Shown here: piece after piece, positions 1 through 9,173 of the stretch
Layout of the letters: each line of letters begins with the position of its first letter
How positions within the stretch are numbered: position 1 is the first letter of the stretch
Assembly: GCA_026417615.1 (NCBI GenBank)
Contig: JAOACY010000104.1
Span: 47,835-111,834, forward strand
DNA length: 64,000 nt
Origin: Clostridia bacterium
Lineage (GTDB): Bacteria; Bacillota; Clostridia; Acetivibrionales; JAFADI01
Reading direction: 5' to 3'
Made by a program: the position numbers and the translations under genes
The notes under the pieces: generated by a model
What the model was told of the DNA's origin: nothing
Database searches by the model: none
The model's input: only the letters and a program-made list of their open reading frames with translations

Positions 1-866
1 TGTCTTCTTTCATAAATAGGAGCCATATATTCAGTCATCTTGCCAGCCAGATTTTTTTTGCATGCCACACAGCCTATTTTTCCGTCTCTGCAGCTTTCCT
101 CTATTTCAGCCACTTCTCCTTCATTGAATACCTTGTGAAATGCAAAAACCGCACAGACTTCCGGGTGTCCCGGGTCATCCTTCTTTATCCTTGCAGGGTC
201 GGTAATCATCTGACTTACCTTTTTTCTTATTTCATCCGGGCTGTCTGAAAGAGCAATTGTGTTTTGGTAGCTCTTGCTCATTTTTCTTCCGTCAATACCC
301 GGCAAAACCTTCGCCTTTGTGAGTTTTGGCTGGGGTTCCGGGAAAATTTCTCCGTACAGGAAGTTAAAGCGTCGCGCTATCTCTCTGGTAAGCTCCAAAT
401 GAGGGAGCTGGTCCTCTCCCACAGGAACTGCATCAGCTTTATAAACAAGTATGTCAGCAGCCTGCAAGCATGGGTAGCCTAAAAACCCGTATGTGGTAAT
501 ATTCCTGTCTTTCATTTGTGCCAGCTGGTCCTTATAAGTCGGGCATCGTGTCAGCCAGGACAGAGGGGTTATCATGGAAAACAGGAGGTGCAGCTCTGCG
601 TGCTCCTTTACATGGGACTGGAGGAATATTTTGCATTTTTCCGGATCCAGGCCAGCGCTCAGCCAATCTATAATCATTTCATTTATATTGTTTTTTATAT
701 CCGAGGTATCCTCATAACCGGTTGTAAGGGCGTGCCAGTCAACTATAGTAAAAAAGCAGTTGTATTCATCCTGCAGCTTAACCCAGTTTTCCAGAGCTCC
801 GAAATAATTCCCCAGATGCAGGGAACCTGTAGGTCTCATGCCGCTCAAAATTGTTCCTTTTTTCAT
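1..866 (-). CDS. trpS: Tryptophanyl-tRNA synthetase, 3' end cut off
   Basis: Class Ic aminoacyl-tRNA synthetase that charges tRNA-Trp in the cytoplasm. Translating from the ATG at 866 gives about 288 residues before the window edge. The HIGH-type motif is seen as GSLHLGNY (residues 14-21), and the KMSKS loop is seen as GRKMSKS near residue 195. A C-terminal CVACK stretch is also visible. The family is about 330-340 aa, so roughly 50 residues lie outside the window. A GGAG ribosome site lies about 10 nt upstream of the ATG. I see no T-box leader; the leader is short. The gene is divergent from the M50 protease. The cognate tRNA-Trp lies at 18.25 kb. Confidence 0.97.
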   Translation of the reverse strand, partial: MKKGTILSGMRPTGSLHLGNYFGALENWVKLQDEYNCFFTIVDWHALTTGYEDTSDIKNNINEMIIDWLSAGLDPEKCKIFLQSHVKEHAELHLLFSMITPLSWLTRCPTYKDQLAQMKDRNITTYGFLGYPCLQAADILVYKADAVPVGEDQLPHLELTREIARRFNFLYGEIFPEPQPKLTKAKVLPGIDGRKMSKSYQNTIALSDSPDEIRKKVSQMITDPARIKKDDPGHPEVCAVFAFHKVFNEGEVAEIEESCRDGKIGCVACKKNLAGKMTEYMAPIYERR

Positions 867-913
867 TGGTCTTTCACTCTCCTGTCAACATTTGATTAAA
901 CCAACCTTAAATA

Positions 914-942
914 ATAATAGCACATACATTTTGACATGTAAA
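914..942 (-). promoter_or_regulatory. Sigma-A-type promoter of trpS
   Basis: On the minus strand TTTACA (937-942) is followed by a 17-nt spacer and TATTAT (914-919), about 48 nt upstream of the trpS start. The spacing is ideal for a housekeeping promoter. The leader is too short for a T-box element. Confidence 0.6.
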
Positions 943-1062
943 CTTTCATGAGGAATAAACAATAAATGCTTGAAATGTAGAATGAAGCAAAGACATATCC
1001 TAGACAACAACTTATTCATCTGATAAAATTTTGATTAACTTACAATGACAGGAGCTTAATAT

Positions 1063-1701
1063 ATGTTTGGTCGAGATATTACGGAAATATTGCTTACATT
1101 GCCCGGTATAATCATCGGTTTGGCTTTTCATGAATTTGCCCATGCAGCCATGTCTGACAGGCTGGGAGACCCGACCCCCCGCAATATGGGGAGGCTTACT
1201 CTTTCGCCCTTGCCCCACATTGATCCTATCGGGCTTTTGCTTATAGTTCTGGCAGGCTTTGGCTGGGCACGACCTGTTCAGGTGAACCCAAGGTACTATA
1301 AGAATCCTAGAAGAGATGAAATTCTTGTGTCGGCTGCAGGCCCCATTATGAATCTTTTAATCGCTGTGTTATTCGGTATTGTTTTAAAGGCATTTTTAAC
1401 CTTCGGAGTTCTCGAAAGCCTGAATAACAGCATGGGAAGAAATTTATACCTCATTATGTATTACACCATATGGATAAATGTAATATTGATGATTTTCAAC
1501 CTGCTGCCCCTGCCTCCCCTTGACGGCTCCCACATCCTTGCAAATATACTGCCCTACCGCTATCTCGGAATAATATACAAGCTGGAGCAGTACAGCAATA
1601 TTATTTTAATATTGCTTATTGTAACAAAAATAACCAGATATATCGTTGGTATACCGGCAGGAATTGTCATGACGGGTTTGAAGCTTCTTATAGGCTTTTA
1701 A
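1063..1701 (+). CDS. Site-2 protease family membrane metalloprotease (M50)
   Basis: A 212-aa polytopic membrane protein of the M50 family, whose members cut substrates within the membrane. The zinc motif HEFAH is at residues 23-27. The second metal-ligand motif is seen late in the protein as NLLPLPPLDGSHI. At least four hydrophobic segments are visible. It lacks the PDZ domain of RseP/RasP, so it fits the short YwhC/YdfM-like bacterial group. The substrate is unknown. A GGAG site lies 8 nt before the ATG. It is a single gene closed by a strong terminator and divergent from trpS. Confidence 0.88.
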   Translation: MFGRDITEILLTLPGIIIGLAFHEFAHAAMSDRLGDPTPRNMGRLTLSPLPHIDPIGLLLIVLAGFGWARPVQVNPRYYKNPRRDEILVSAAGPIMNLLIAVLFGIVLKAFLTFGVLESLNNSMGRNLYLIMYYTIWINVILMIFNLLPLPPLDGSHILANILPYRYLGIIYKLEQYSNIILILLIVTKITRYIVGIPAGIVMTGLKLLIGF

Positions 1702-1704
1702 AAA

Positions 1705-1742
1705 AAGCAGCAGCTGAACTTAATTTCAGCTGCTGCTTTTTT
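1705..1742. terminator. Bidirectional intrinsic terminator
   Basis: A perfect 12-bp stem (1707-1718 with 1725-1736) with a 6-nt loop is flanked by A and T runs on both sides. It can terminate both the M50 protease gene (+) and lysA (-). Confidence 0.9.
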
Positions 1743-1753
1743 GAGGCATGATT

Positions 1754-3067
1754 TTATAAATCCTCCGGCATTATGTCATTTCTTATGATATCCTCATACG
1801 TTTCCCTTTTTACAATAACTCTTGCAGTACCATCTTTTACAAGTATGACGGGAGGTCTCGGTATTCTGTTGTAGTTGCTGGACATTGAGTAGTTGTATGC
1901 CCCTGTTGCAAGAACAGCAAGAATGTCCCCTGATTTCATTTCCGGCATGGTGATATCCTTAATCAGCAAATCTCCTGATTCACAGCACTTACCGGCAATA
2001 GTAACCGTATCGCATCTTACGGCATCAGGCCTGTTTGCAATGACAGCATCGTAAGGTGACTGGTATAATGCATATCTTGGGTTGTCTGTCATCCCGCCAT
2101 CAACAGAAACATATTTTCTTACATTCTTAATATCCTTCACCGCACCGATGGTGTACAACGTAATACCTGCGGAAGCCACAATAGATCTGCCGGGTTCCAT
2201 CACAATAAACGGAAGCTTTATTTTCCTGTCCTCACAAAGGCTTTTTACAACCTTTGAAACTGACTCAATGTAATGGTCATACTCAATAGGATCATGCTCG
2301 TTGATATATTTTATTCCAAAGCCTCCGCCCAGATTCAGCTCATCTATCTCGATACCCAGTTCATTCTTCAGCTTTGATATGAACTCAATCATAACCTTCG
2401 CCGCAAGCTCAAATGGAGCAAGGTCGAAAATCTGGGAACCGATGTGGCAGTGTACCCCGATAACCTTAACATTTTTTAATGAGGCTGCGTATTTGACAAT
2501 TTCAAAAGCTTCACCATTTTCAAGGGCTACTCCGAATTTGGAATCAATCTGACCTGTCTGGATAAAATCATGGGTATGGGCATCAATACCAGGCTTTATT
2601 CTAAAAGAAATATTTACAACCTTGCCCTTTTGTGCGGCAATATCATTGATTCTGTCAAGCTCTTCCCTGTTGTCTACTACGAATCTTCTTATATTGTTGT
2701 CTATGCCCATGTTTATTTCATCCAAGGTTTTGTTGTTTCCGTGAAAATAAACCCTGTCCATGGGGAAGCCTGCTTTGATTGCCGTGTATAGCTCCCCGCC
2801 TGACACAACATCAAGCCCAAGACCTTCCTGCTGTGCAATTCTGCAAATCGCCATGGTGCAGAAGGCTTTGCTGGCAAAAAGCACCAATCCATTGCCGTTA
2901 TAATAATTATCCATGGCATTCTTATATGTTCTGCAATTTTTTCTTATCAAGCCTTCATCCATTACATAAAGGGGAGTTCCGTATTCCTTTGCCAGTTCAA
3001 CACAATCGCAGCCCCCTATTTCAAGATGTCCCTGGCTGTTTATTTTTAGAGCTTCAGATACAAACAC
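1754..3067 (-). CDS. lysA: Diaminopimelate decarboxylase
   Basis: PLP-dependent enzyme that converts meso-diaminopimelate to lysine, the last step of lysine synthesis. It has 437 aa, normal for the family. The PLP lysine is in FASKAF (K67), the phosphate-binding glycine stretch is LNLGGGFG, and the active-site cysteine loop is KCCESGD near residue 358. The start is GTG (MFVSEALK), preceded by a GGAAGGTGA site. A possible promoter, TTGACT-17-TACCAT, lies about 60 nt upstream. It is a single gene ending at a shared terminator. Confidence 0.96.
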   Translation of the reverse strand: MFVSEALKINSQGHLEIGGCDCVELAKEYGTPLYVMDEGLIRKNCRTYKNAMDNYYNGNGLVLFASKAFCTMAICRIAQQEGLGLDVVSGGELYTAIKAGFPMDRVYFHGNNKTLDEINMGIDNNIRRFVVDNREELDRINDIAAQKGKVVNISFRIKPGIDAHTHDFIQTGQIDSKFGVALENGEAFEIVKYAASLKNVKVIGVHCHIGSQIFDLAPFELAAKVMIEFISKLKNELGIEIDELNLGGGFGIKYINEHDPIEYDHYIESVSKVVKSLCEDRKIKLPFIVMEPGRSIVASAGITLYTIGAVKDIKNVRKYVSVDGGMTDNPRYALYQSPYDAVIANRPDAVRCDTVTIAGKCCESGDLLIKDITMPEMKSGDILAVLATGAYNYSMSSNYNRIPRPPVILVKDGTARVIVKRETYEDIIRNDIMPEDL

Positions 3068-3224
3068 CTTTAATCACCTTCCTAACTATTTGACAAATAA
3101 CATAAGCTCTTGTTTGACTTTAATTATGGTAACATTTATAAATGCAGGAGTCAAGAAGGAATCCTTCATTTTCCACGGTAAAATCACGAATAGTCATCTT
3201 GAATAAAATTCCCGTCAGAAATTT

Positions 3225-3245
3225 AAAAAAAGCACCGTTGCGGTG
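3225..3245 (-). terminator. Intrinsic terminator after the RDD gene
   Basis: On the minus strand a short CACCG-CAA-CGGTG hairpin is followed by seven Ts (A run at 3225-3231), directly after the stop of the RDD gene. It separates that gene from lysA. Confidence 0.7.
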
Positions 3246-3256
3246 TATTATAAGGA

Positions 3257-4009
3257 TTATTTGAGAGCGTTCATCCGAACAATGTCTTCAAAGAATTCTG
3301 CAGGAGTGGTGTAGATTGGCTCAGGCAAGGCAAACTTCTCCATAAAATACTTATTCAGATGATATGCAAAGACCGGTTCTCTTGCACCAAGCGTTTCCTT
3401 TCTCGAAAGAAATTCCTTTAATATTCCATACTCATAGTTGGTTACCGGATAGATATTCACTGACCTTTCAAGGTCTTCCCCTGCCGAAGCCTTTTTAAGC
3501 AAATTTTCAAGGCTCACAGGCTGCTCGTTTCTTCTAATCTTGACAACTACGGTATTTGCCGCAAAATCACCAATTCTCTTGTAGTTTTTTGAAAACAGTA
3601 TAAAAGCCGCGCCAAGCAAGTTCAAGGAGGGTAAAAAATCGGCGATTCTAAGTATATTTCTTAATAATGATTCCCAAAACCCCACAGGCTCTCCGTTTTG
3701 CTTAATCACCCTGAGCCTGGCTGCCTTTTTTCCGGGAGTCTGGCCATTTAGCAGCAGCTCAAAAAGAATGTGGTATCCGAAGAATACAAAGAAAATCAGA
3801 AGTATGCCTACAGCAACAAGCCACAGGTTAAAGTACTCAAAGCTTTCTAAATCTATTCTTCCGGCAATGATTCCAACCGCAACCAGAGCAATTACCCCAA
3901 GCTGTATCAGAGTATCGATGAAAAACGCGATAAACCTTGAGCCTAAACCTGCCAATTCGTATTCAACATAAACATTTTCCGGAGTAAGTATATCGATGAT
4001 TTTCCTCAT
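3257..4009 (-). CDS. RDD-family membrane protein
   Basis: About 250 aa. The RDD domain fills the N-terminal half: the start has AGLGSRFIAFFIDT with the arginine and aspartates that name the family, then two or three membrane helices, then GKKAARLRVI. The C-terminal part is soluble and charged. RDD proteins are membrane proteins of mostly unknown function. I chose the ATG at 4009 (MRKIID) because GGTGG lies 6 nt before it; the frame is open further up to 4021. It is divergent from the SpoIIM-like gene, and the RDD / SpoIIM-like / DUF58 / MoxR neighbourhood recurs in many bacteria. Confidence 0.85.
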   Translation of the reverse strand: MRKIIDILTPENVYVEYELAGLGSRFIAFFIDTLIQLGVIALVAVGIIAGRIDLESFEYFNLWLVAVGILLIFFVFFGYHILFELLLNGQTPGKKAARLRVIKQNGEPVGFWESLLRNILRIADFLPSLNLLGAAFILFSKNYKRIGDFAANTVVVKIRRNEQPVSLENLLKKASAGEDLERSVNIYPVTNYEYGILKEFLSRKETLGAREPVFAYHLNKYFMEKFALPEPIYTTPAEFFEDIVRMNALK

Positions 4010-4040
4010 TATTACCACCAAATATAAAGTATTTTTTTTA

Positions 4041-4069
4041 TTGTATCAGAAATTCATTTTTGTTAAAAT
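4041..4069 (+). promoter_or_regulatory. Possible promoter of the SpoIIM-like gene
   Basis: TTGTAT (4041-4046), a 17-nt spacer and TAAAAT (4064-4069) lie about 48 nt before the SpoIIM-like ATG. Both boxes deviate from consensus, so confidence is moderate. Confidence 0.4.
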
Positions 4070-4116
4070 AGTTTTTGTATATTTACTTAAAGATGTATAA
4101 TCGTGGGAGAAAATTA

Positions 4117-5073
4117 ATGAAGGAAGATAAGTTTATAAAGGAAAACCAAAGGGTTTGGATCCAACTTGAAGACACCTTGAAAAAATTGAAATCAAAGGGT
4201 ATAAAAAGCTTTGAAAGCAGTGATTTTGAGCTATTGCTGACTAATTACAACAAAGCCTGCGGACATCTTTCATACAGTCGAACCTACTACGGCAATTCCG
4301 ACACAACCAGCTATCTGAACAGGCTTGTTGCAGCTGCCCACAGCTATATTTACACAACTGAAACCTCTACCGTAAAAAAGCTCAAGGACTTTTTCCTTAT
4401 TGACTTTCCTTCATTAATAAGAAAGAACTCATTTTTTGTTGCTCTCTCCGCAGGTTTATTTTTTCTTGGTATACTGTTAAGCTTCATCTTTACTTTAATT
4501 TCTGCGGAGAATGCTGCCGCCTTCATTCCTCAGCATATACTTGACAGTGTCAGCTTTGAAGGCAGTTCTTCTTCATGGAAAGGTCCTGTTGAATCTACGT
4601 TTATTTTAACAAACAATATCAGAGTAGGCTTTTCCGCCTTTGCCATGGGTATTACTCTCGGCATCGGCACCGTATATGTGCTGGTTTACAACGGGTTCAT
4701 GCTGGGAACCCTTGCAGCGCTGGCTTTAATAAAGGGTGTGAATATAAAATTCTGGTCCATGATACTTCCGCATGGTGTGATTGAACTATTTGCCATATTT
4801 GTTTGCGGCGCAGCAGGATTAATAATAGGCTATTCCCTCATTAATCCGGGAAATTTCTCGAGAAAAGACAGCCTTATAATTAAAGGAAGGACAGCCATAA
4901 AGCTGGTATGCGGCACCATACCGCTTTTTACGGTCGCCGGCTTCATTGAAGGCTTCCTCACTCCATCTGGCCTTTCACAAAGCATAAAGCTCGGCTTCGC
5001 CCTCTTTACCCTGCTCCTGCTTTTTTTATATATGTTCTGGCCCCTGATCCCTCTAGCTTCCAGAAACAAATAA
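4117..5073 (+). CDS. SpoIIM-like (COG1300/DUF95) integral membrane protein
   Basis: 318 aa. A soluble N-terminal region of about 100 residues is followed by at least five membrane segments, with the family-type stretch NNIRVGFSAFAMGITLG near the middle. It is a paralogue of the sporulation protein SpoIIM but larger, and belongs to the type found beside DUF58/MoxR/RDD genes, so I do not name it spoIIM; the true spoIIM is at 15.5 kb. The ATG at 4117 (MKEDKFIK) has a GGGAGA site 6 nt before it. The function is unknown. It converges with the DUF58 gene. Confidence 0.85.
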   Translation: MKEDKFIKENQRVWIQLEDTLKKLKSKGIKSFESSDFELLLTNYNKACGHLSYSRTYYGNSDTTSYLNRLVAAAHSYIYTTETSTVKKLKDFFLIDFPSLIRKNSFFVALSAGLFFLGILLSFIFTLISAENAAAFIPQHILDSVSFEGSSSSWKGPVESTFILTNNIRVGFSAFAMGITLGIGTVYVLVYNGFMLGTLAALALIKGVNIKFWSMILPHGVIELFAIFVCGAAGLIIGYSLINPGNFSRKDSLIIKGRTAIKLVCGTIPLFTVAGFIEGFLTPSGLSQSIKLGFALFTLLLLFLYMFWPLIPLASRNK

Positions 5074-5091
5074 CTCTTCATTCTTCTTTGC

Positions 5092-6396
5092 TTAAACAGT
5101 TGTTTTCATCGAAAGGTACTTGTTCAGCACCTCAATAGAAAGCTTATCCGGAGGTGCATCAATGGCGGCAACACCTGACTCCGTAAGGGTCCTTCTTACC
5201 TTTTCCCTTTCTTCATGGAATCTTATCGCTGCTGTTTTGATAAAAACATCCTCTAATTCTGCAACATCCGATTCAGCCTTTTCTTCTATTCTTGTATCGT
5301 TTATGGTGATAACCACAGGCATATGGTTCTTAGCGTGTGATTTGAGTGTGACAGCGAGATTTAATGCCTCTTCTGAATTAAAAAGCTCCGTAAAAATTAA
5401 TAAAAGGCTTCTTCGTTTATGGTTCTGGTTCAAGTAAGTCAAAGCAGCCTTGTAATCAGCTGTTACCATGTTCTCTTGCACATTGTAAAGGTTTTCTGCA
5501 ATCAGCTGGAAATGTGCCATACCCTTTCCGGGCTTGATGTATCTTTTTACGCTGCTGTCAAAGACCAAAAGTCCTATATTGTCGCCTTTCCTAATAGCAA
5601 AATCAGCAAAAAGGAAGGATGAGTTTATTGCATAGTCCAGCTTCTTAATAAAGTTTATTTCTGAATTCATAACGCGGCTGGCATCTAAGAGAATAAAAAT
5701 CTGCTGATTTCTCTCCGGCTCATAGGTATTGACAATAAGCTTATGTGCCCTGGCAGTGGCAAGCCAGTTTATTTTCCTGTAATCGTCACCTTCAGTGTAC
5801 TCCCTTAGGCTCTCGAATTCAGTTCCCATACCATATGTCTTTACCTTCTTTACCCCCTGGATAAGCTGGCTTTTTTTCAATGCTGAGAGTGTATACCGTC
5901 TCAAATCCCTTATGTTTGGATAAACTTTGTAATCCCTGCCAGCGGCAAAGCTGCCTGACTTTGAGCACAGCCCAAGAACCCCGTCGTAACGGCAGAATAT
6001 TGAACCAAAGCTGAATTGTCCGCGTTTTTGGGGAACAACAGCATAAATTCCGATGCTTTCATGGTGAGGTACAAGCTGTATTTTAAGCAAAACATCCTCA
6101 TGCTTGAAACAGTTTGGGACAGTATCTCTAAATTCAGCCTTCAACAAGTATCTGCTGGAATTTCTTACTTTAATGGCAACCATATTTTCAGCACCAAGAG
6201 AAAATTTCTCCTCACACTGCCTTGAAACCTCAAAATTACGAGGTCCCGGCGTAAGAAAAAAATCCAGAATCAAAAGCAATAATATAGTTGAATTATATAT
6301 AATAAAAATGTGGAAGGCCCATCCCATTAGAGAGCCAATGACCAATGGCGCCACTCCTGCCAGAACCAGCAAAGCAAATCTTTTACTAAACGGCAT
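5092..6396 (-). CDS. DUF58-domain protein, vWA-like
   Basis: 434 aa. Two hydrophobic segments are at the N terminus (about residues 8-48). The DUF58 core signature follows as GTEFESLREYTEGDDYRKINW (about 213-233). A von Willebrand A-like region begins at IFILLDASRVM (about 252). DUF58 proteins are usually encoded next to a MoxR ATPase and are thought to work with it, as here, where the MoxR gene ends 22 nt upstream in the same operon. The molecular role is not known. Confidence 0.9.
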   Translation of the reverse strand: MPFSKRFALLVLAGVAPLVIGSLMGWAFHIFIIYNSTILLLLILDFFLTPGPRNFEVSRQCEEKFSLGAENMVAIKVRNSSRYLLKAEFRDTVPNCFKHEDVLLKIQLVPHHESIGIYAVVPQKRGQFSFGSIFCRYDGVLGLCSKSGSFAAGRDYKVYPNIRDLRRYTLSALKKSQLIQGVKKVKTYGMGTEFESLREYTEGDDYRKINWLATARAHKLIVNTYEPERNQQIFILLDASRVMNSEINFIKKLDYAINSSFLFADFAIRKGDNIGLLVFDSSVKRYIKPGKGMAHFQLIAENLYNVQENMVTADYKAALTYLNQNHKRRSLLLIFTELFNSEEALNLAVTLKSHAKNHMPVVITINDTRIEEKAESDVAELEDVFIKTAAIRFHEEREKVRRTLTESGVAAIDAPPDKLSIEVLNKYLSMKTTV

Positions 6397-6418
6397 TCCT
6401 TTAATAAACCTCCAGCCT

Positions 6419-7387
6419 CTATCTGGGTACTTCTACCTTGTTCAATATGCTTCTTGCAACATCATCTGTCTTTAGTCCGTCTATTCCTGCCTCAGGCTTT
6501 AATACAATACGATGCCTCAAAACCGGTATGGCAATATCCTTAACATCATCAGGAGTTACAAAGCTCCTGCCCTGCATGGCGGCAAAGGTCTTTGCAGCAA
6601 GCAGCAAAGATATTGAAGCCCTGGGACTGGCTCCAAGTATGAGGCTTGGAGAATTCCTGGTGGCTCTTGTTATTGACGTTATATAATTTATTATTCCGCT
6701 TTCAACCTGAACAGCTTGAATCTCCTGCCGGCACCTCTTGATATCCTCAAAGCTGCAGACCGGAGAAATTTTTTCGTTTTCAAGATTATAGCTGCTAAAG
6801 CCTGAGTTGTATTTTACAAGCAGCATATTTTCGAATTTCTGAGGTATATAATCAACAACCAGCTTCATCATAAACCTGTCAAGCTGTGCTTCGGGAAGAG
6901 GGTATGTACCCTCGTATTCCACAGGATTCTGAGTGGCAAGCACCATAAAGGGCTCTTGAAGGCTGTGGGTTTCACCGTCAATAGTTATTGCTCTCTCCTC
7001 CATAGCCTCTAAAAGCGCAGCCTGTGTTTTAGGCGGGGTTCTGTTTATTTCATCAGCCAGAAATATATTCGTAAATAAAGGGCCTTTTTTAAGATAGAAG
7101 CTTCCGCTCTTGGCATCGAAAACCTTTGTGCCTGTAATATCGGCAGGCATAAGATCAGGCGTGAACTGAACTCTTTTGAACTCCGAGCGTACGGTTTTTG
7201 CCATAACCTTGGCTGCCAGAGTTTTCGCCAATCCCGGAACCCCCTCAATCAGAGCATGTCCTCCTGCAAGCATAACCACCACCATCTGTTCGATAAACTC
7301 ATATTGTCCTATGACTATTTTTGAGACCTCGTCTATCACAGCTTTAGCTTTTTCCTGTGTAAATTCACAGCATTTCATTTGTTCCAT
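6419..7387 (-). CDS. MoxR-family AAA+ ATPase
   Basis: 322 aa. Walker A is GVPGLAKT (about 45-52), Walker B is FLADEINR (about 108-115), and the sensor 1 region is LATQNP. The C-terminal lid carries SPRASI. MoxR ATPases are chaperone-like and act on a partner with a vWA domain, here probably the DUF58 protein directly downstream. The ATG at 7387 overlaps the TGA of the preceding gene (TGATG), and that gene's end carries the AGGAG site, so translation is likely coupled. Confidence 0.95.
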   Translation of the reverse strand: MEQMKCCEFTQEKAKAVIDEVSKIVIGQYEFIEQMVVVMLAGGHALIEGVPGLAKTLAAKVMAKTVRSEFKRVQFTPDLMPADITGTKVFDAKSGSFYLKKGPLFTNIFLADEINRTPPKTQAALLEAMEERAITIDGETHSLQEPFMVLATQNPVEYEGTYPLPEAQLDRFMMKLVVDYIPQKFENMLLVKYNSGFSSYNLENEKISPVCSFEDIKRCRQEIQAVQVESGIINYITSITRATRNSPSLILGASPRASISLLLAAKTFAAMQGRSFVTPDDVKDIAIPVLRHRIVLKPEAGIDGLKTDDVARSILNKVEVPR

Positions 7388-8397
7388 CACTTAATCTCCT
7401 TTCGTATGTTTTCCAGAGCTGTTACGAGCCTTAATAACTCTTTCCCTTTTATTCCATTATTTAAAATATAGTCCTCGCATTTCTTTAGTGTATATGCGGT
7501 ATTCATTGATTCCAGCATTTTATTTCCCCTCAAATGCAAAATCAGTTCGCTTAAATTGCGTGTATGCCCAAGTCCAAGGTATTTGGAAAGCTGCTTTGTA
7601 AAATACCCTAAATAGCAGTCAAGGACCAGACGGTAGGACTTTGCTTTTATGTACATGCGTGACAGCGCATATAGATTCTCATTTTCCTTCCTTTTGACTA
7701 TTTCCAATACCTGTACCGGTTTGCCAAGCCTACGTGATTTAATATGCATGAAAACAGCAACCGCTGCCAATGACTGGAACAGCACCAGAAGCCCTGTCTG
7801 CCCGAGAATGTCCCAAAGAGTAATTCCAGTTGTCCCTTGATTATGGTAGTATTCGTTGAAAAAAACAGTTTTATTGCCGGCATAATCAAGAACACGGATA
7901 AACTCAACCGAAGGGTCTATTGCTTTAAGCCCCTTGTTTGTAAAGTCTGCGGCGCCGTCTGAATATATAAGCTTACCCTTTCCCCAGGTGTAAACACTTA
8001 CAGGTCTGCCCGCATCCAAATCTTCAACATGCTTTAAATCAAAATTCTCAAGTCTTAAATCACTCAAATTTCCAGCATCATGCAGAAGAATCAGTGTATT
8101 GCCTCTTTCCACCCAGGATTTAAGGTGCTTGATTTCCAGTTCGTTACCAAATCTTTTCAACTCAGGCTTTATAATCACATGGGTAACACCGTCAGGCAGG
8201 AACCTGGCCGGTCTTTCATACCTCACAGCATCAAATCCCATCTGTCCGGCAACAAGGTAAAGTGCTTTCAAACCCTGCGGCTTGCTGCTGTAGGTTGAAT
8301 AGTCAGGATACTTTTCCTTTACCCTTCCTCCGTAGACATAAAGCCCAACAAGCATCAGAAACAGTATGCACGTTGAATATATAATCAGCTTCTTCAT
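7387..8397 (-). CDS. DUF4350-domain membrane protein
   Basis: 336 aa. One N-terminal membrane segment (about 5-24) precedes an extracytoplasmic DUF4350 domain (about 40-180: SSKPQGLKALYLVAGQMGF, then WVERGNTLILLHDAGN). A second membrane helix lies near 205-225, followed by a cytoplasmic tail. Such proteins are typical partners in MoxR/DUF58 operons. The gene overlaps its upstream neighbour by ATGA. The biochemical role is unknown. Confidence 0.85.
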   Translation of the reverse strand: MKKLIIYSTCILFLMLVGLYVYGGRVKEKYPDYSTYSSKPQGLKALYLVAGQMGFDAVRYERPARFLPDGVTHVIIKPELKRFGNELEIKHLKSWVERGNTLILLHDAGNLSDLRLENFDLKHVEDLDAGRPVSVYTWGKGKLIYSDGAADFTNKGLKAIDPSVEFIRVLDYAGNKTVFFNEYYHNQGTTGITLWDILGQTGLLVLFQSLAAVAVFMHIKSRRLGKPVQVLEIVKRKENENLYALSRMYIKAKSYRLVLDCYLGYFTKQLSKYLGLGHTRNLSELILHLRGNKMLESMNTAYTLKKCEDYILNNGIKGKELLRLVTALENIRKEIK

Positions 8398-9173
8398 TTT
8401 TCAAGCCCCCTCGACAGAAGGTCATAATTCCGCTTCCAAAGCTCAAACCTTTCTCTTGCTGCAGGCTTGTTCCCATACCAGAACATATTGAAATCGTAAG
8501 TAAATTCCAGAATTAATTGAATTTTTTCAGGCAGCTTGTCCCTTATCTCATTTACATATTGCCTGTTTGTCTTCGACTTGTCAATTTTAATTATTTCGAA
8601 CTCATTCAACTTAAGAAGCAGTGCGATATATAGAAATCTTATTCCTTGCCTGAAATCTCCATTGCTGCCGTATTCCAGCGCCTTTTGAAGCATAACGTCC
8701 GAGTCCGCAAGACTCAAAAGAAGGTCTGCATCCTCTCTTTCTCGCACATTCCCGGATCTTCTGAAATTTCTTGCAGAAATATAGATAACCAGAAACAAAA
8801 TGACTGCTACAAAAGCAATTCCAAAAGCCTTAAAAACACCGTTCAATGCAGCTCCCAATCCGTCGTCAATTGGAGCAATCTTTGCTTCAGACGGAATAAG
8901 CTTTGATAAAAGCTGCTTAATCCTTTCCCATATACCGTCAACAAAATCTTTTAAACCCCTTGCAATATTGACCAAGACTTCGGATTCATTTTCCCTGGCA
9001 GCAAACTCCCTTGAATTTATAACACGTTCAGTTCTTGCCCTAACTTCCTTGTCTCTTGAACTGTCGGTTCCATCAGCCGCGAATGTATAAATTATTATCT
9101 GAGAAAGCAGGAATACCGTCAGGATAATTACAACTAATTTTATACACCTATAACTACTACTGTAAAAGTCCAT
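8394..9173 (-). CDS. DUF4129-domain membrane protein
   Basis: About 259 aa. It has an N-terminal membrane segment or signal anchor, an extracytoplasmic stretch, a second helix (AFGIAFVAVILFLVIYI) and a cytoplasmic C-terminal DUF4129 region with RFLYIALLLKLNEF and the end FWYGNKPA. I start it at the ATG at 9173 (MDFYSSSY), since GGAAGG lies just before it; the frame is open up to 9200. It overlaps the gene before by 17 nt and the one after by 4 nt, so it is part of the MoxR operon. Confidence 0.82.
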   Translation of the reverse strand: MDFYSSSYRCIKLVVIILTVFLLSQIIIYTFAADGTDSSRDKEVRARTERVINSREFAARENESEVLVNIARGLKDFVDGIWERIKQLLSKLIPSEAKIAPIDDGLGAALNGVFKAFGIAFVAVILFLVIYISARNFRRSGNVREREDADLLLSLADSDVMLQKALEYGSNGDFRQGIRFLYIALLLKLNEFEIIKIDKSKTNRQYVNEIRDKLPEKIQLILEFTYDFNMFWYGNKPAARERFELWKRNYDLLSRGLEK